Assembly: GCF_001612945.1 (NCBI RefSeq)
Contig: NZ_BDBK01000014.1
Location: forward strand, 248,001 to 312,000
Direction of reading: 5' to 3'
DNA: 64,000 nucleotides
DNA from: Nocardia inohanensis NBRC 100128
GTDB lineage: Bacteria > Actinomycetota > Actinomycetes > Mycobacteriales > Mycobacteriaceae
Positions within the stretch are counted from its first letter, which is position 1. Every line of letters begins with the position of its first letter. The translations under genes were made by a program, and so were the position numbers. Positions 53,574 to 63,245 of the stretch are shown here, piece after piece. Below the pieces are notes generated by a model. The model searched no databases. It was given only the letters and a program-made list of their open reading frames with translations, and had not been told where the DNA came from.

Positions 53574-53627
53574 GGCTGTGGCCCGCAATGTTTCACGTAG
53601 AACACGGAAACATGCGGGCCACAGCCT
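53574..53627. terminator. Long-stem terminator containing a near-parS sequence
   Basis: GGCTGTGGCCCGCA plus ATGTTTC at the left pair with GAAACAT plus GCGGGCCACAGCC at the right, ending in TTTT. It lies between the convergent DUF4407 and MFS genes. The loop side holds TGTTTCACGTAGAACA (53589-53604), which matches parS at 14 of 16 positions. Confidence 0.8.
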
Positions 53628-53637
53628 TTTCGATGGA

Positions 53638-55212
53638 TCAGACCGAACGGCGCTCGGACGCCGCGCGGTAGGCGACCACGGCGGTGATCAACAGGATCAC
53701 CGTGGTGCCGGTGGCGGCCAGGTGGATGCCGCTGACGAACGCGGAGTGCGCCGAGTCCAGCAGCTCACCGGCGACCGGTTGCGGTAGGGCGCGGGCGGTT
53801 TCGACCGCGCCGCCCAGGGATTCGCGGGCCGCAGCGGCCTGCACACCCGGGACATGGGTGAGATCCAGGCCCTGCCGGAAGGCCGCCATCACCACGCTGC
53901 CGAGGATGGCGACACCCAGGGCGATACCCATCTCCATGGCCGTCTCCGAAATGGCGGCGGCATTGCCGGCCCGCGCCTCGGGGGCGGTGCTGACGATCAT
54001 GTCCGACGAAACCGTCAGCGCCACACCCTCACCCAGGCCGATGAGCAGGAAGCCGACGATGAACGGGGTCACCGAACCCGACGGATCCGTGGGCAGCAGC
54101 CAGTAGAGGGTGGCGCCCGCCGCGACCGTCACCAGCGCACCCGCGAGCACCGCGGCCGGCCGCCACCAGCGCACCAGCCAGGCCGCGGCCAGCGCACCGG
54201 CCATCGAGCCGATGGTGCCCGGGATCAACAGCAGACCCGCTTCCAGGGGCGACTTGCCGAGCACCAATTGCAGGTACTGCGAACCGAAGAACAACACCCC
54301 GGCCAGTGCGAACACCGACAGCAGGTTGGTGCAGACGGCGGCCCGGAACTGCGGCAGCCGGAACAGGTCCAGATCGATGAGCGGGGCCGCCAGACCCTGC
54401 TGGCGCCGGATGAACGCATAACCCGACACCACGCCGACGATGGCGGCGACGAGCAGGTTCAAGCTCGGCCCGTGCGCCGCGAACTCCTTGACCGCGTACA
54501 CGATCGGGATCAGCGCCAGCATGGACAGCGCGGCGCTGGTCAGATCGAAACGGCCCGGGTTCGGATCCCGCGACTCCGGCACCAGCAGCGGGGCCGCCAG
54601 CACCAGTACCGCCATGACCGGCAGGTTCACCAGAAAGACCGAGCCCCACCAGAAGTGCTCCAGCATCCAGCCGCCGAGCAGCGGACCGAAGGCCGCACCG
54701 GAGGCCGCCATCGCACCCCACACCGAGATGGCCAGGGTGCGCTGCCGCGCGTGCTGGAACATGGAACGAATCAGGCCGAGGGTGGCGGGCATCAGCGTCG
54801 CGCCGGCCACGCCCTGCAAGACGCGGGCCGCGATGAGCATGGCCGGGCTGACGGCCCAGGCCGCGAGCGCCGACGCCAGCGCGAACCCGATCGCGCCGAT
54901 CAGCAGCAGTCGCCGCCGCCCGATGCGGTCGCCGAGGGTGCCCATGGTGACCAGCAGGCCGGCCAGCACGAACGAGTAGACGTCGATGATCCACAGCAGC
55001 TGCGGCGTGGTGGGCGCGAGCTGCGCGGTGATGGAGGGGACCGCCAGGTCCAGCACGGTCGCGTCGACCGAGATGAGCAGCAGGGCGAGCGCGAGCACGC
55101 CGAGCCCGGCCCAGTCGCGGGGTCGCGCCTTGGGTCCCGGGGTGTAGGTCCGGATGTCGATGAGCTGGGGTTCCGCCGCTGTTCCCGATCGGGCGGAGGG
55201 CTGGGTGGTCAT
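53638..55212 (-). CDS. MFS drug transporter (DHA2, 14 spans)
   Basis: A 524-residue transporter with about 14 membrane helices. LDLAVPSITAQL with Asp, GxLGDRIGRRRLLLIG (motif A) and GVAGATLMPATLGLI with AFGPLLGGWM (motif C, antiporter) place it in the EmrB/QacA family, exporting hydrophobic or cationic compounds. The ATG at 55212 has AAAGG three bases upstream. Two TetR-type operators lie directly upstream, shared with the divergent regulator. Confidence 0.9.
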   Translation of the reverse strand: MTTQPSARSGTAAEPQLIDIRTYTPGPKARPRDWAGLGVLALALLLISVDATVLDLAVPSITAQLAPTTPQLLWIIDVYSFVLAGLLVTMGTLGDRIGRRRLLLIGAIGFALASALAAWAVSPAMLIAARVLQGVAGATLMPATLGLIRSMFQHARQRTLAISVWGAMAASGAAFGPLLGGWMLEHFWWGSVFLVNLPVMAVLVLAAPLLVPESRDPNPGRFDLTSAALSMLALIPIVYAVKEFAAHGPSLNLLVAAIVGVVSGYAFIRRQQGLAAPLIDLDLFRLPQFRAAVCTNLLSVFALAGVLFFGSQYLQLVLGKSPLEAGLLLIPGTIGSMAGALAAAWLVRWWRPAAVLAGALVTVAAGATLYWLLPTDPSGSVTPFIVGFLLIGLGEGVALTVSSDMIVSTAPEARAGNAAAISETAMEMGIALGVAILGSVVMAAFRQGLDLTHVPGVQAAAARESLGGAVETARALPQPVAGELLDSAHSAFVSGIHLAATGTTVILLITAVVAYRAASERRSV

Positions 55213-55236
55213 GAGCCTTTTCTCTCGAATAGTTGA

Positions 55237-55281
55237 ACCGTCCAGACGGTACAGTAGCAGATGGACCGTCCAGACGGTACA
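55237..55281. promoter_or_regulatory. Two tandem TetR operators
   Basis: The perfect palindrome ACCGTC-CA-GACGGT occurs at 55237-55250 and 55265-55278, extended to a 17-bp direct repeat by ACA at the right. Start-to-start spacing is 28 bases. Both lie between the MFS start (55212) and the TetR start (55311). Confidence 0.85.
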
Positions 55282-55310
55282 CAAGCGCTCGGGCGGTAAG
55301 GTTCCCGAAT

Positions 55311-55859
55311 GTGACGACGACCCGGGAGAAGATCCTCGACGCGCTCGAGACGCTGCTGCTCGACAAAGGCATGTCCCAGGTGACGCTGGAGAACGTGGCC
55401 GCCAAGGCCGGGGTGTCGAAGGGCGGGCTGCTCTATCACTTCAAGAGCAAGGACGCGCTGCTCGCCGGATTGCTGCGCCGGGTCGGCGAACGCGCCGACG
55501 AACAGGTGAAAACGGCTCAGGAACAGGGTCGTTCGGTGGCCGAATGGTATTTGCAGGCCCCCCATCCCGATGACAGCGCCGACGCCGTCGAACTCGCGCT
55601 TTACCGGTCGATGCTCGCCGCCATGCGCACCATCGACGGATCGCAGGACACCGGCCACGCCGAGACCGACCGGGCCTTCACCGAGATCCTGGCCTCGTGG
55701 CGGGCCCCGCTCGATCGGGAGATCCCGGATCCGGTCCAGGCCGAGATCGTGCAATTGGTCGGCGATGGCGTCTACCTGCGCTCCCTGCTCGGCCTGCCGC
55801 CCATCGATCCCGACCTCTATAAGCAGGTCGTCGCGCGACTGCTCAAACGCGACCACTGA
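55311..55859 (+). CDS. TetR family regulator of the MFS gene
   Basis: A 182-residue regulator. TTREKILDALETLLLDKGMSQVTLENVAAKAGVSKGGLLYHFKSKDALLAGL is the helix-turn-helix; the remainder is a helical ligand domain. The GTG at 55311 is preferred because upstream codons would run through the two operators. It likely represses itself and the divergent transporter until the transported compound binds. Its stop codon lies inside the first bases of element copy C. Confidence 0.9.
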   Translation: MTTTREKILDALETLLLDKGMSQVTLENVAAKAGVSKGGLLYHFKSKDALLAGLLRRVGERADEQVKTAQEQGRSVAEWYLQAPHPDDSADAVELALYRSMLAAMRTIDGSQDTGHAETDRAFTEILASWRAPLDREIPDPVQAEIVQLVGDGVYLRSLLGLPPIDPDLYKQVVARLLKRDH

Positions 55860-55978
55860 TCTCGCAAGGATCGGGGTAACTCACCGGGGACGTCCGAAAC
55901 AGGCTCGGCACCCGGCCGTCGGCCGCATACACCGCAGGCCACGGCTCTCGGCCGGGCGCTAAATACGCGGAGAGGCGG
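55855..55978 (+). other. Conserved 122-bp leader element, copy C (before MoxR operon)
   Basis: Starts ACTGATCTCGCA at 55855, overlapping the TetR stop codon; contains CGGGGTAACTCACCGGGGAC with hairpin CGGG-GACG-TCCG, a second stem CGGC-TCTC-GGCCG, and ends CGGAGAGGCGG at 55978. It is 13 bases before the GTG start of the first gene of the membrane-protein/MoxR operon. Confidence 0.6.
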
Positions 55979-55991
55979 TACGCTCGGCGGC

Positions 55992-56870
55992 GTGTTGCCA
56001 GCCGCCGCCGACTCTGTCGGTCCGCCGACCGGCTCGGTGGGGGAACCGATACCTGATCCCGCGCCGGTGCCGTTCCGTCCATTGCAGTTCCGGGAGCTGC
56101 TGGACCTGCCGTTCGGGCTGATTCAGGCCAGGTTGAAGACGCTGATGGCACTGGCCGGTGTCGCGGCCGCCATCGCCGCACTGCTCACCATCGGCGTCAC
56201 CGTGCTGGTCGCCGCCGTCACCGGCGACTCCGATGCCGGGACCTTCTGGGGCGCGCTGCTGGGCGGCCTGCTCTGCGCCTGGGCGATGCGAATGTTCGTG
56301 CGCGGCGTGACGATTCCCATCGTGCTGGCCGCGGTGCACGGGCAGTCGCCGATGAGCTGGCGGGGAGCCCTGAATCGGCTCGGTACGCACGCGGGTCCGC
56401 TCCTCGCCTATTCGATCGTGTTCACGCTGGTCGCCCTCGGGGTGCTGGCGCTGGGCACGCCATTGATGATCACGCTGCCGCTGGCCGGCGTCTGGCTGGC
56501 CTGGTTGCGCGGCCGGCGGTTCACCACCGCGGTCGTCATCTTCGAGGAGTCGGCCCCGTATCGCGTCGCCGCGGCGCGCGCGAAACTGCTTGCGAGCGGG
56601 TCGGAATGGCAGACCGTCGGCCTCTGGCTGTATCACCGCTTCCTGCTGGCGGTGGTGATCGCGCTGCCGCTGTTCACGCTGTGGAGCTTCATCTCCAGCA
56701 TTTTCGGCACCCATCGGTGGTCGGTCACCATCGTGCTGATCTGCCTCGCCATGGCCGTGCTCGCCTTCGGCGAAGTGGTGGAGTCGGCGACCCGCACGGT
56801 CAGCTATATCGATCGCCGTTGCCGGCGCGAAGGCTGGGATATCGCCGTTCCCGTGGAGGGCGTGCGATGA
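55992..56870 (+). CDS. Membrane protein of the MoxR operon (Rv3690-like)
   Basis: A 292-residue protein with about six membrane helices between residues 45 and 265. The N-terminal FRELLDLPFGLIQARLKTLM is a glycerophosphoryl-diester-phosphodiesterase-associated type motif found in proteins of this operon; GRRFTTAVVIFEESAPYRVAAARAKLLASG is a cytoplasmic loop. Function unknown. The start is GTG after element C. Its stop overlaps the next ATG by four bases. Confidence 0.8.
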   Translation: MLPAAADSVGPPTGSVGEPIPDPAPVPFRPLQFRELLDLPFGLIQARLKTLMALAGVAAAIAALLTIGVTVLVAAVTGDSDAGTFWGALLGGLLCAWAMRMFVRGVTIPIVLAAVHGQSPMSWRGALNRLGTHAGPLLAYSIVFTLVALGVLALGTPLMITLPLAGVWLAWLRGRRFTTAVVIFEESAPYRVAAARAKLLASGSEWQTVGLWLYHRFLLAVVIALPLFTLWSFISSIFGTHRWSVTIVLICLAMAVLAFGEVVESATRTVSYIDRRCRREGWDIAVPVEGVR

Positions 56871-57936
56871 CCGAACCGACCACTCCCCCGGGACAATTCG
56901 GCCCGGCCGCCGTCCCGCCCGAGCCCGCGCTGCGCCCGGCCGCCGCGCACCTGGCGGCCGCCGAGGAGGCCGCGCGCCGCGCGGAATTCGGGGTGGCGCT
57001 GCGGGAAAGGTATCGAGCGGTCTCGCGCGGCCTGGAACAACGCGGCGTGCTGGAGGTGGAGCCGGGTCGCACCGCGCAGGAGACCGCGCGCGCCGCGACC
57101 ACCGCCATGCCCGCCGAAGCGGTCGAATTGCCGCCGGTGGCACATAGTTTCGACGAAATCGTCTACGGTGGCCGGCCCGCCACCGAGGCCGAGTACCGCC
57201 GGCTGGAACAGGCCGACCGGTTCTCGATCGCGCCGCCGCCCAAGACCGAACCGGTCGAGGTCGGCGCGGAACGGCGCAAGGCCCGCAAGCGGCGGGCGGG
57301 GCGCAAGGACAAGCGCGACCGGGAGCCCATCGAAGTGCCCGCGCTGCTGCGTGATTGGCGTTTCTGGGCGGTCCTGGTCGGCTTGCTGGTGCTCGGCCTG
57401 TTCATCTACTCGATGCTCCATCTCGGCGCCCCCGAGGTCCCGGACAAGCCGCGGACGCCGCCACCACCCAAACCCGAGACCCCCGACGCCCCGGATGTCG
57501 ATCCGGATTTCGGCGAGGGCGACGACTCGATCTTCGAGAGCCTGCCCGGCTGGCTGGCCTTCGGCGGCACCCAGTGGCTGCTGGTCTGGCTCATCGTCAT
57601 CTGCTGGCGTGGCCGGCGGCGCGGCACGGTGGTCGGCGAGCCCCGGCCGGTGGAGGCGCCCGCCAACGAACTGCTGACCGGGCAGGCCGGGCTGTACCGC
57701 AAATCCCGCGATCACGATCATGTGGCCGCGAAACTGCGGGCGGCCGCGCTGCGGCGGCTGCGGCCCGCGCTGCACGTGACCGCGGACGCCGCACCCGAAT
57801 TGGTGATCGCCGCCATCGCCGGCCGTACCGGCGCGGCCCCCGGCTCGGTCCGGGCCGCGCTCTACGACCCGGTCGCCGACCTGGCCACGCTGGAACTCGT
57901 GGCCGCACAACTCGAATGGATCGAAGCGGAGGTCTT

Positions 57937-57940
<4 letters not shown>
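56867..57940 (+). CDS. DUF4129/DUF4350-like membrane protein
   Basis: A 357-residue protein. Residues 30-80 (ALRERYRAVSRGLEQRGVLEVEPGRTAQETAR) resemble a DUF4129 domain; a basic linker and two membrane helices follow (WAVLVGLLVLGLFIYSML and GTQWLLVWLIVICW), and the last 100 residues (VAAKLRAAALRRLRPALH, AAPELVIAAIAGRTG) resemble the end of DUF4350 proteins. It seems to combine pieces of two proteins usually encoded separately in MoxR operons. Overlaps both neighbours by four bases. Confidence 0.75.
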
Positions 57941-58938
<998 letters not shown>

Positions 58939-58941
58939 ACC

Positions 58942-60237
58942 GTGGTCGTCACCGGCCGGTTGGCGCTCGCGGCGGGCGTCGTGGCGCTGCTCGTCACCCT
59001 GGTGCTGCCGTCCTGGATCGGCGTCGCGGCGGGGACGGCGCTACTGGCGCTGCTGGCGCTCGCCGATCTCGTGGCGATGGGTTCGCCCGGCGCACTTCGG
59101 TTCTCGCGCCAACCCGTCACCACCGTGCGCTCGGGCCGCACCATCGAAGTGGAGTTGGTCGCGGTCAATACCGGCACGCGGACTCTGCGCGGGCAGCTCT
59201 GGGACGACTGGCCCGCCAGCGCGCACGCGGACCGGCGCGCGCATCGGCTGAAACTGCCGCCCAACAGCAAGATTCGGCTGCACACCGAGCTCACGCCCAC
59301 CTATCGCGGTGACCGGGTCGCCGGACCGGTGACGGTGCGACTGCTGGGACCGCTCGGCATGGCGGGCCGCCAGGTGCGCCGCGAAGTACCGGCCCGGCTG
59401 CGCGCGCTGCCGCCGTTCCGCAGCGAGAAAATCCTCGCCTCCAAGGTGAAGCAGCTGCAACAGCTGGAGGGCCGCAACACCACCATCCTGCGCGGGCAGG
59501 GCACCGAATTCGATTCCTACCGTGATTATGTGGCCGGCGACGACGTCCGCACCATCGACTGGCGGGCCACCGCGCGCGCCAAGGACGTGGTGGTGCGCAC
59601 CTGGCGGCCGGAGCGCAACCGGCACGTGGTCATGCTGCTGGATACCGGCCGGGTGAGCGCGGGACGGGTCGGCGACGGGACTCGGCTCGACGCCACCATC
59701 GAAGCGGCGCTGCTGCTCGGCGGGCTCGCCGCGACCGGCGGCGACTCGGTCGATCTGCTCGCCTACGACCGGCGGGTGCGCACCGAGGTGCGCGGTATCG
59801 GCGGAAAACGCTTGCAGCTCAAGCTCATGCACGCGCTCGCCGCGATCACCCCCGAACTGGTGGACACCGACTACCGGGGGCTGATGCGCGCCACGCTGCA
59901 ACGCGCCCGCCGCCGCAGCCTGGTGGTCTGGTTCACCCATCTCGATGGCGCGATCGTGCAGGAGGGCCTGCTGCCCGTCCTCCCGATACTCACCGACCGC
60001 CATCGCGTGCTCGTCGTCTCGGTCACCGACCCCGAGGTGGCCGCCGCCGCCATCCGCCGCTCCAGCCTGGACGACCTGTATGCGGCGGCCGCCGCGGAGA
60101 ACATCATCGCCGAGCACGCGATCGCCCGGGAAACACTGCGCCGCATCGGCGTCCGCGTGATCAGCGCCGCCCCGGACCGCCTCCCCGAAGCGCTCGCCGA
60201 CGAATACCTGGAGCTCAAACAGACCGGGGCGCTCTGA
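58942..60237 (+). CDS. DUF58 domain protein
   Basis: A 431-residue protein. Two membrane helices at about 8-50 are followed by a beta region and the DUF58 motif (GTEFDSYRDYVAGDDVRTIDWRATAR, about 190-215) in a von Willebrand A-like fold: VVMLLDTGR has an incomplete MIDAS-type Asp-x-x. It probably works with the MoxR ATPase. The start is GTG. A degenerate half of the 3296 repeat lies just after its stop. Confidence 0.9.
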   Translation: MVVTGRLALAAGVVALLVTLVLPSWIGVAAGTALLALLALADLVAMGSPGALRFSRQPVTTVRSGRTIEVELVAVNTGTRTLRGQLWDDWPASAHADRRAHRLKLPPNSKIRLHTELTPTYRGDRVAGPVTVRLLGPLGMAGRQVRREVPARLRALPPFRSEKILASKVKQLQQLEGRNTTILRGQGTEFDSYRDYVAGDDVRTIDWRATARAKDVVVRTWRPERNRHVVMLLDTGRVSAGRVGDGTRLDATIEAALLLGGLAATGGDSVDLLAYDRRVRTEVRGIGGKRLQLKLMHALAAITPELVDTDYRGLMRATLQRARRRSLVVWFTHLDGAIVQEGLLPVLPILTDRHRVLVVSVTDPEVAAAAIRRSSLDDLYAAAAAENIIAEHAIARETLRRIGVRVISAAPDRLPEALADEYLELKQTGAL

Positions 60238-60284
60238 GCCGGACGTCGTCGTCACCACCCCGTCATTCCGGCATGACAGGGAAG

Positions 60285-61076
60285 TCAGGCCACGCGCTGT
60301 GGGAAAGTGACGGGCGGGGCCACGAGGTATTGCGGAACAGGGAGCGCTCGGCGCTGCCGTTCGGAGAGCACCGCGCCCAGAATGTGCAGCGGCGGATAGC
60401 CGTTGGGCGGCAGCACCCGCAGGCGGGCGCAGACGGTGAGGACCAGGGTGCGGCCCAGTTCGTCCTGGGCCTGCGGGGTCAGGGTGGGGAAGCGGATCAG
60501 ATAGCGGCGCACGGCGAGGGCCAGATCGTCCGGCAGCCCGGACAGATCGAGCGACCGCGCCCAGCCCGTCAGCCACGGCGGCGATGCGGCCAAGGCGGCG
60601 AAGGGGACCCGGCTGCGTTCGTGCACGACGACCGTCCCCGCCAGGGCATCGCCCACGCGGCGGGCGTACGGCGAGCACAGCGAGGTGACAATGGCGACCA
60701 GTCCGGTACCCAGCAGCCAGAAATCGACCAGTCCGGAGAGCGCCCGGGTGATCGCGTGCCGGAAATCGACGGGTCCGCCGTCCGAGCGCACCACCCGCAG
60801 CCCGAACGCCAGCTTGCCCAGCGACCGTCCGCCGGAGAGGGTTTCGAAGATCGCCGGATAGCCGATCAGCGTGCCCGCCGCGCAGGCGATGCCCGCCGCG
60901 CTCTGCCAGGCGTCGTCGGCCCGCTGCCACTCCAGCAGCGCCTGTACCAGCAGCACCAGCAGGAAGCCGATGATCAGCTGGGTCAGGACGTCGAGCAGGA
61001 ACGCCGCGGCCCGCATGGGGATGCGCGCGATCGGCAGTTCGACGGCGACCGCCTCGCCGGTGGTGAAAAGTGCCAT
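60285..61076 (-). CDS. RDD family membrane protein
   Basis: A 263-residue protein. IPMRAAAFLLDVLTQLIIGFLL is the first of three or four membrane helices and has the conserved Arg and Asp of the RDD family; GGRSLGKLAFGLRVVRSDGGPV is the central motif; DFRHAITRALSGLVDFW carries the second RxxxxxD. The C-terminal 100 residues are cytoplasmic. The ATG at 61076 has AGGAGT upstream. Divergent from spoIIM-like gene by 58 bases, as in Rv3694c-Rv3695. Confidence 0.88.
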   Translation of the reverse strand: MALFTTGEAVAVELPIARIPMRAAAFLLDVLTQLIIGFLLVLLVQALLEWQRADDAWQSAAGIACAAGTLIGYPAIFETLSGGRSLGKLAFGLRVVRSDGGPVDFRHAITRALSGLVDFWLLGTGLVAIVTSLCSPYARRVGDALAGTVVVHERSRVPFAALAASPPWLTGWARSLDLSGLPDDLALAVRRYLIRFPTLTPQAQDELGRTLVLTVCARLRVLPPNGYPPLHILGAVLSERQRRALPVPQYLVAPPVTFPQRVA

Positions 61077-61134
61077 GTCACTCCTGATCAGGTGCCGATA
61101 GCATTCTTCCGAGCCGCGGTACAGGAAGGCAACC

Positions 61135-62175
61135 ATGGATCTGGACGCGTACACCTTCGTGCACAAACCGGCGTGGGACCGGCTCCAGCAATTGGCCACC
61201 CGCCGCAAGCGGTTGTCCGGCGCGGAGTCCGATGAATTGGTGCGGCTGTATCGCCTCACCTCACAGCAGCTGGCCGGTTTGCAGGCGCGGTCGGCGGATC
61301 CGGATCTGATCGCCGGGCTCTCGGTGGTGCTGACCCGGGCGCGCGGGCGGGTGCTGGGGGCGCGGGTCGACACCGCGGCCGAGATCGGCCGGTTCTTCAC
61401 CGTGCGCTTCCCGGCGGCGCTGTACCGCTCCTGGCCGTGGTGGGTCTCGGTGGCGGCGGTGTTCCTGGTCGGCTCGACGGCGCTGGGCTGGTGGATCGCC
61501 GAATCGGCGTCGGCGCGCAAGCATTTCGGCCTCGACACCGACACCGACCGGCTGACCCGGGCGGGCGGCGAGTTCGAGACCTACTACTCCGAGCATCCGC
61601 ACGACGCGTTCGCCGCCAAGGTGTGGACCAACAACGCCGGGGTCGCGGCGGCCGCGCTCTTCACCGGCGTGCTCATCCTGCCCGCCGTCTACGTGCTGTT
61701 CATGAACGCGGTGAACCTGGGCGTGAGCGCCGGGCTGATGGCCGAGGCCGGACGCCTGGAGGCCTTCTTCGGTTTCATCCTGCCGCACGGAATGCTGGAG
61801 CTGACCGCCATTTTCGTGGCCGGCGGGGCGGGCTTGAAGCTGGGCTGGACGCTGATCGATCCGGGCCGCGAGTCCCGGCCGCAGGCCCTCGCACGGCAGG
61901 GCCGGGCGACGGCGGTGATCGCGCTGGGCCTGGTGCTGGTGCTGCTGGTCTCGGGCTTCATCGAGGGTTTCGTGACCCCGAGCGGACTGCCGGCGGCGCT
62001 GCGGATCGGGATCGGCGCGCTCGCCGAGATCGGTTTCCTGGCCTACGTGTTCGGTCGCGGCCGGCGGGTGGTGCTGGATCAGGAGGCCGCGGCGGCCGAA
62101 GCGGAGGCGGAGCACATGCCGAGTTACTCGGCGCAGGGGCACCCCGAAGCGGTTGCGGCAGGGACGACTTCGTAG
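61135..62175 (+). CDS. Stage II sporulation protein M family membrane protein
   Basis: A 346-residue protein. The first 100 residues are cytoplasmic and helical (DLDAYTFVHKPAWDRLQQLATRRKRLSGAESDELVRLYR). Six membrane helices follow from about 103; FFGFILPHGMLELTAIFVAGGAGLKLGWTLI is the SpoIIM signature with GMLE and G..L. Non-sporulating actinobacteria carry this protein next to RDD and MoxR genes; its role there is unknown. The C-terminal tail is acidic. Confidence 0.9.
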   Translation: MDLDAYTFVHKPAWDRLQQLATRRKRLSGAESDELVRLYRLTSQQLAGLQARSADPDLIAGLSVVLTRARGRVLGARVDTAAEIGRFFTVRFPAALYRSWPWWVSVAAVFLVGSTALGWWIAESASARKHFGLDTDTDRLTRAGGEFETYYSEHPHDAFAAKVWTNNAGVAAAALFTGVLILPAVYVLFMNAVNLGVSAGLMAEAGRLEAFFGFILPHGMLELTAIFVAGGAGLKLGWTLIDPGRESRPQALARQGRATAVIALGLVLVLLVSGFIEGFVTPSGLPAALRIGIGALAEIGFLAYVFGRGRRVVLDQEAAAAEAEAEHMPSYSAQGHPEAVAAGTTS

Positions 62176-62841
62176 TCACCGGCAACCCGGGATTTGAGTA
62201 CCACTGGCCGCAGCGAGTCCGGCTCAGCTGCGGCCAGCGTTGCCGATGACTGTACACAATCGTTATGGCTACGCAACCTCCGACTTGCCTGCGGGTCGCC
62301 CGACGCGACCAGGCGAAATACCCCGTCCCCGTGGGGAACCCGAGCAGATCGCTAATTTCCGGCATCCACTTTGCGAGCGGTCTGCGGCGGGCCTGAAAAC
62401 CTTCCGCCCGGCAGTATTCGAGCGACCGTTTCGACCCCTTGCACGGAACTCGTCGAGACCCCCGCCGGGTGGTTTGCGGAAAACTCGCGAGATTGGCGTC
62501 CATGATCGGTTCAACCCGCGTTCAACTGGCGTTTCTCCGCAGCTCGCGGGCATTGCTTAGCGATCGCCGCCGGTCAAACAAACTCAAAGTTTGTTTATCG
62601 GGGATTTGCCTAAACTCGCATCAGGCATAACTGGATCGAAATCGGGCGCATACCCCACCCGATACCTCCCGGCAATCAATTCGCACCCCGCCGAGACCTT
62701 TTCCGGGACCCTCGGCAACCGCGCGCCCCCGCGGTTCACGGACGGGTCTGAGATCCTCGTCACAAAAGGTTTCACCTGCGGTTTCGGCCCGGAAATCGGT
62801 TGGCGCGCAGTCCCACTCAGCGGACCCGGCCCCGGACGAAA
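62176..62841. other. Large intergenic region with AT-rich palindrome
   Basis: About 670 bases with no supported gene. The main feature is a 9-3-9 perfect palindrome AAACAAACT-CAA-AGTTTGTTT at 62576-62596, AT-rich in a GC-rich setting, followed by TTGCCT..AGGCA at about 62606-62627. Short open frames are present on both strands but lack ribosome binding sites and normal codon bias. It joins the Rv3690-Rv3695-like block to the tRNA-Leu/fhaA block. Confidence 0.5.
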
Positions 62842-62874
62842 AAGAAGGCCCGGTCCATTGGACCGGGCCTTCTT
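62842..62874 (-). terminator. Terminator downstream of tRNA-Leu
   Basis: AAGAAGGCCCGGTCC (62842-62856) pairs exactly with GGACCGGGCCTTCTT (62860-62874) around ATT. On the minus strand the stem ends in TTCTTTTT-like sequence, eight bases after the tRNA. Confidence 0.85.
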
Positions 62875-62881
62875 CGTGTTG

Positions 62882-62964
62882 TGGGCGAAGGGGGACTTGA
62901 ACCCCCACGTCCTTACGGACACTGGCACCTGAAGCCAGCGCGTCTGCCATTCCGCCACTCGCCC
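62882..62964 (-). tRNA. tRNA-Leu (anticodon CAG)
   Basis: The minus-strand sequence folds as a class II tRNA: acceptor GGGCGAG with TTCGCCC (last pair G-U), D arm GTGGCGGAATGGCAGAC, anticodon stem CTGGC/GCCAG with loop TTCAGGT (anticodon CAG), long variable arm GTCC-GTAA-GGAC, and T arm GGGGG-TTCAAGT-CCCCC. CCA is not encoded. A leucine tRNA also lies beside fhaA in M. tuberculosis. Confidence 0.97.
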
Positions 62965-63245
62965 GAGCGACTTAAAGAACGTATCACGGGGTATCCATCA
63001 AAACGAAATCGCCTGGTTATCCGCCATGCGGGCAGGTCAGCGCAGCCCGGGAACCCGGGGCGGTCTTCAAGAGTTACAGGTGTGGACGATCGTGGATATC
63101 ATGCAATCACCGTGTCCCTACGGCGACACGCCACGTCCGCGTGTCGGTGTATCGGGGGCACATCGCGCGACCCACAACGTCACACCACCACCACGACACG
63201 ACGCACGCTTCACTCGAGGAGCGTCGAGACCCGAGAGGAGGGGCG

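Noticed and set aside
62240..62950. Short open frames around the palindrome and across tRNA-Leu
   Set aside because: No ribosome binding sites, poor codon bias, and overlap with the tRNA and its terminator.
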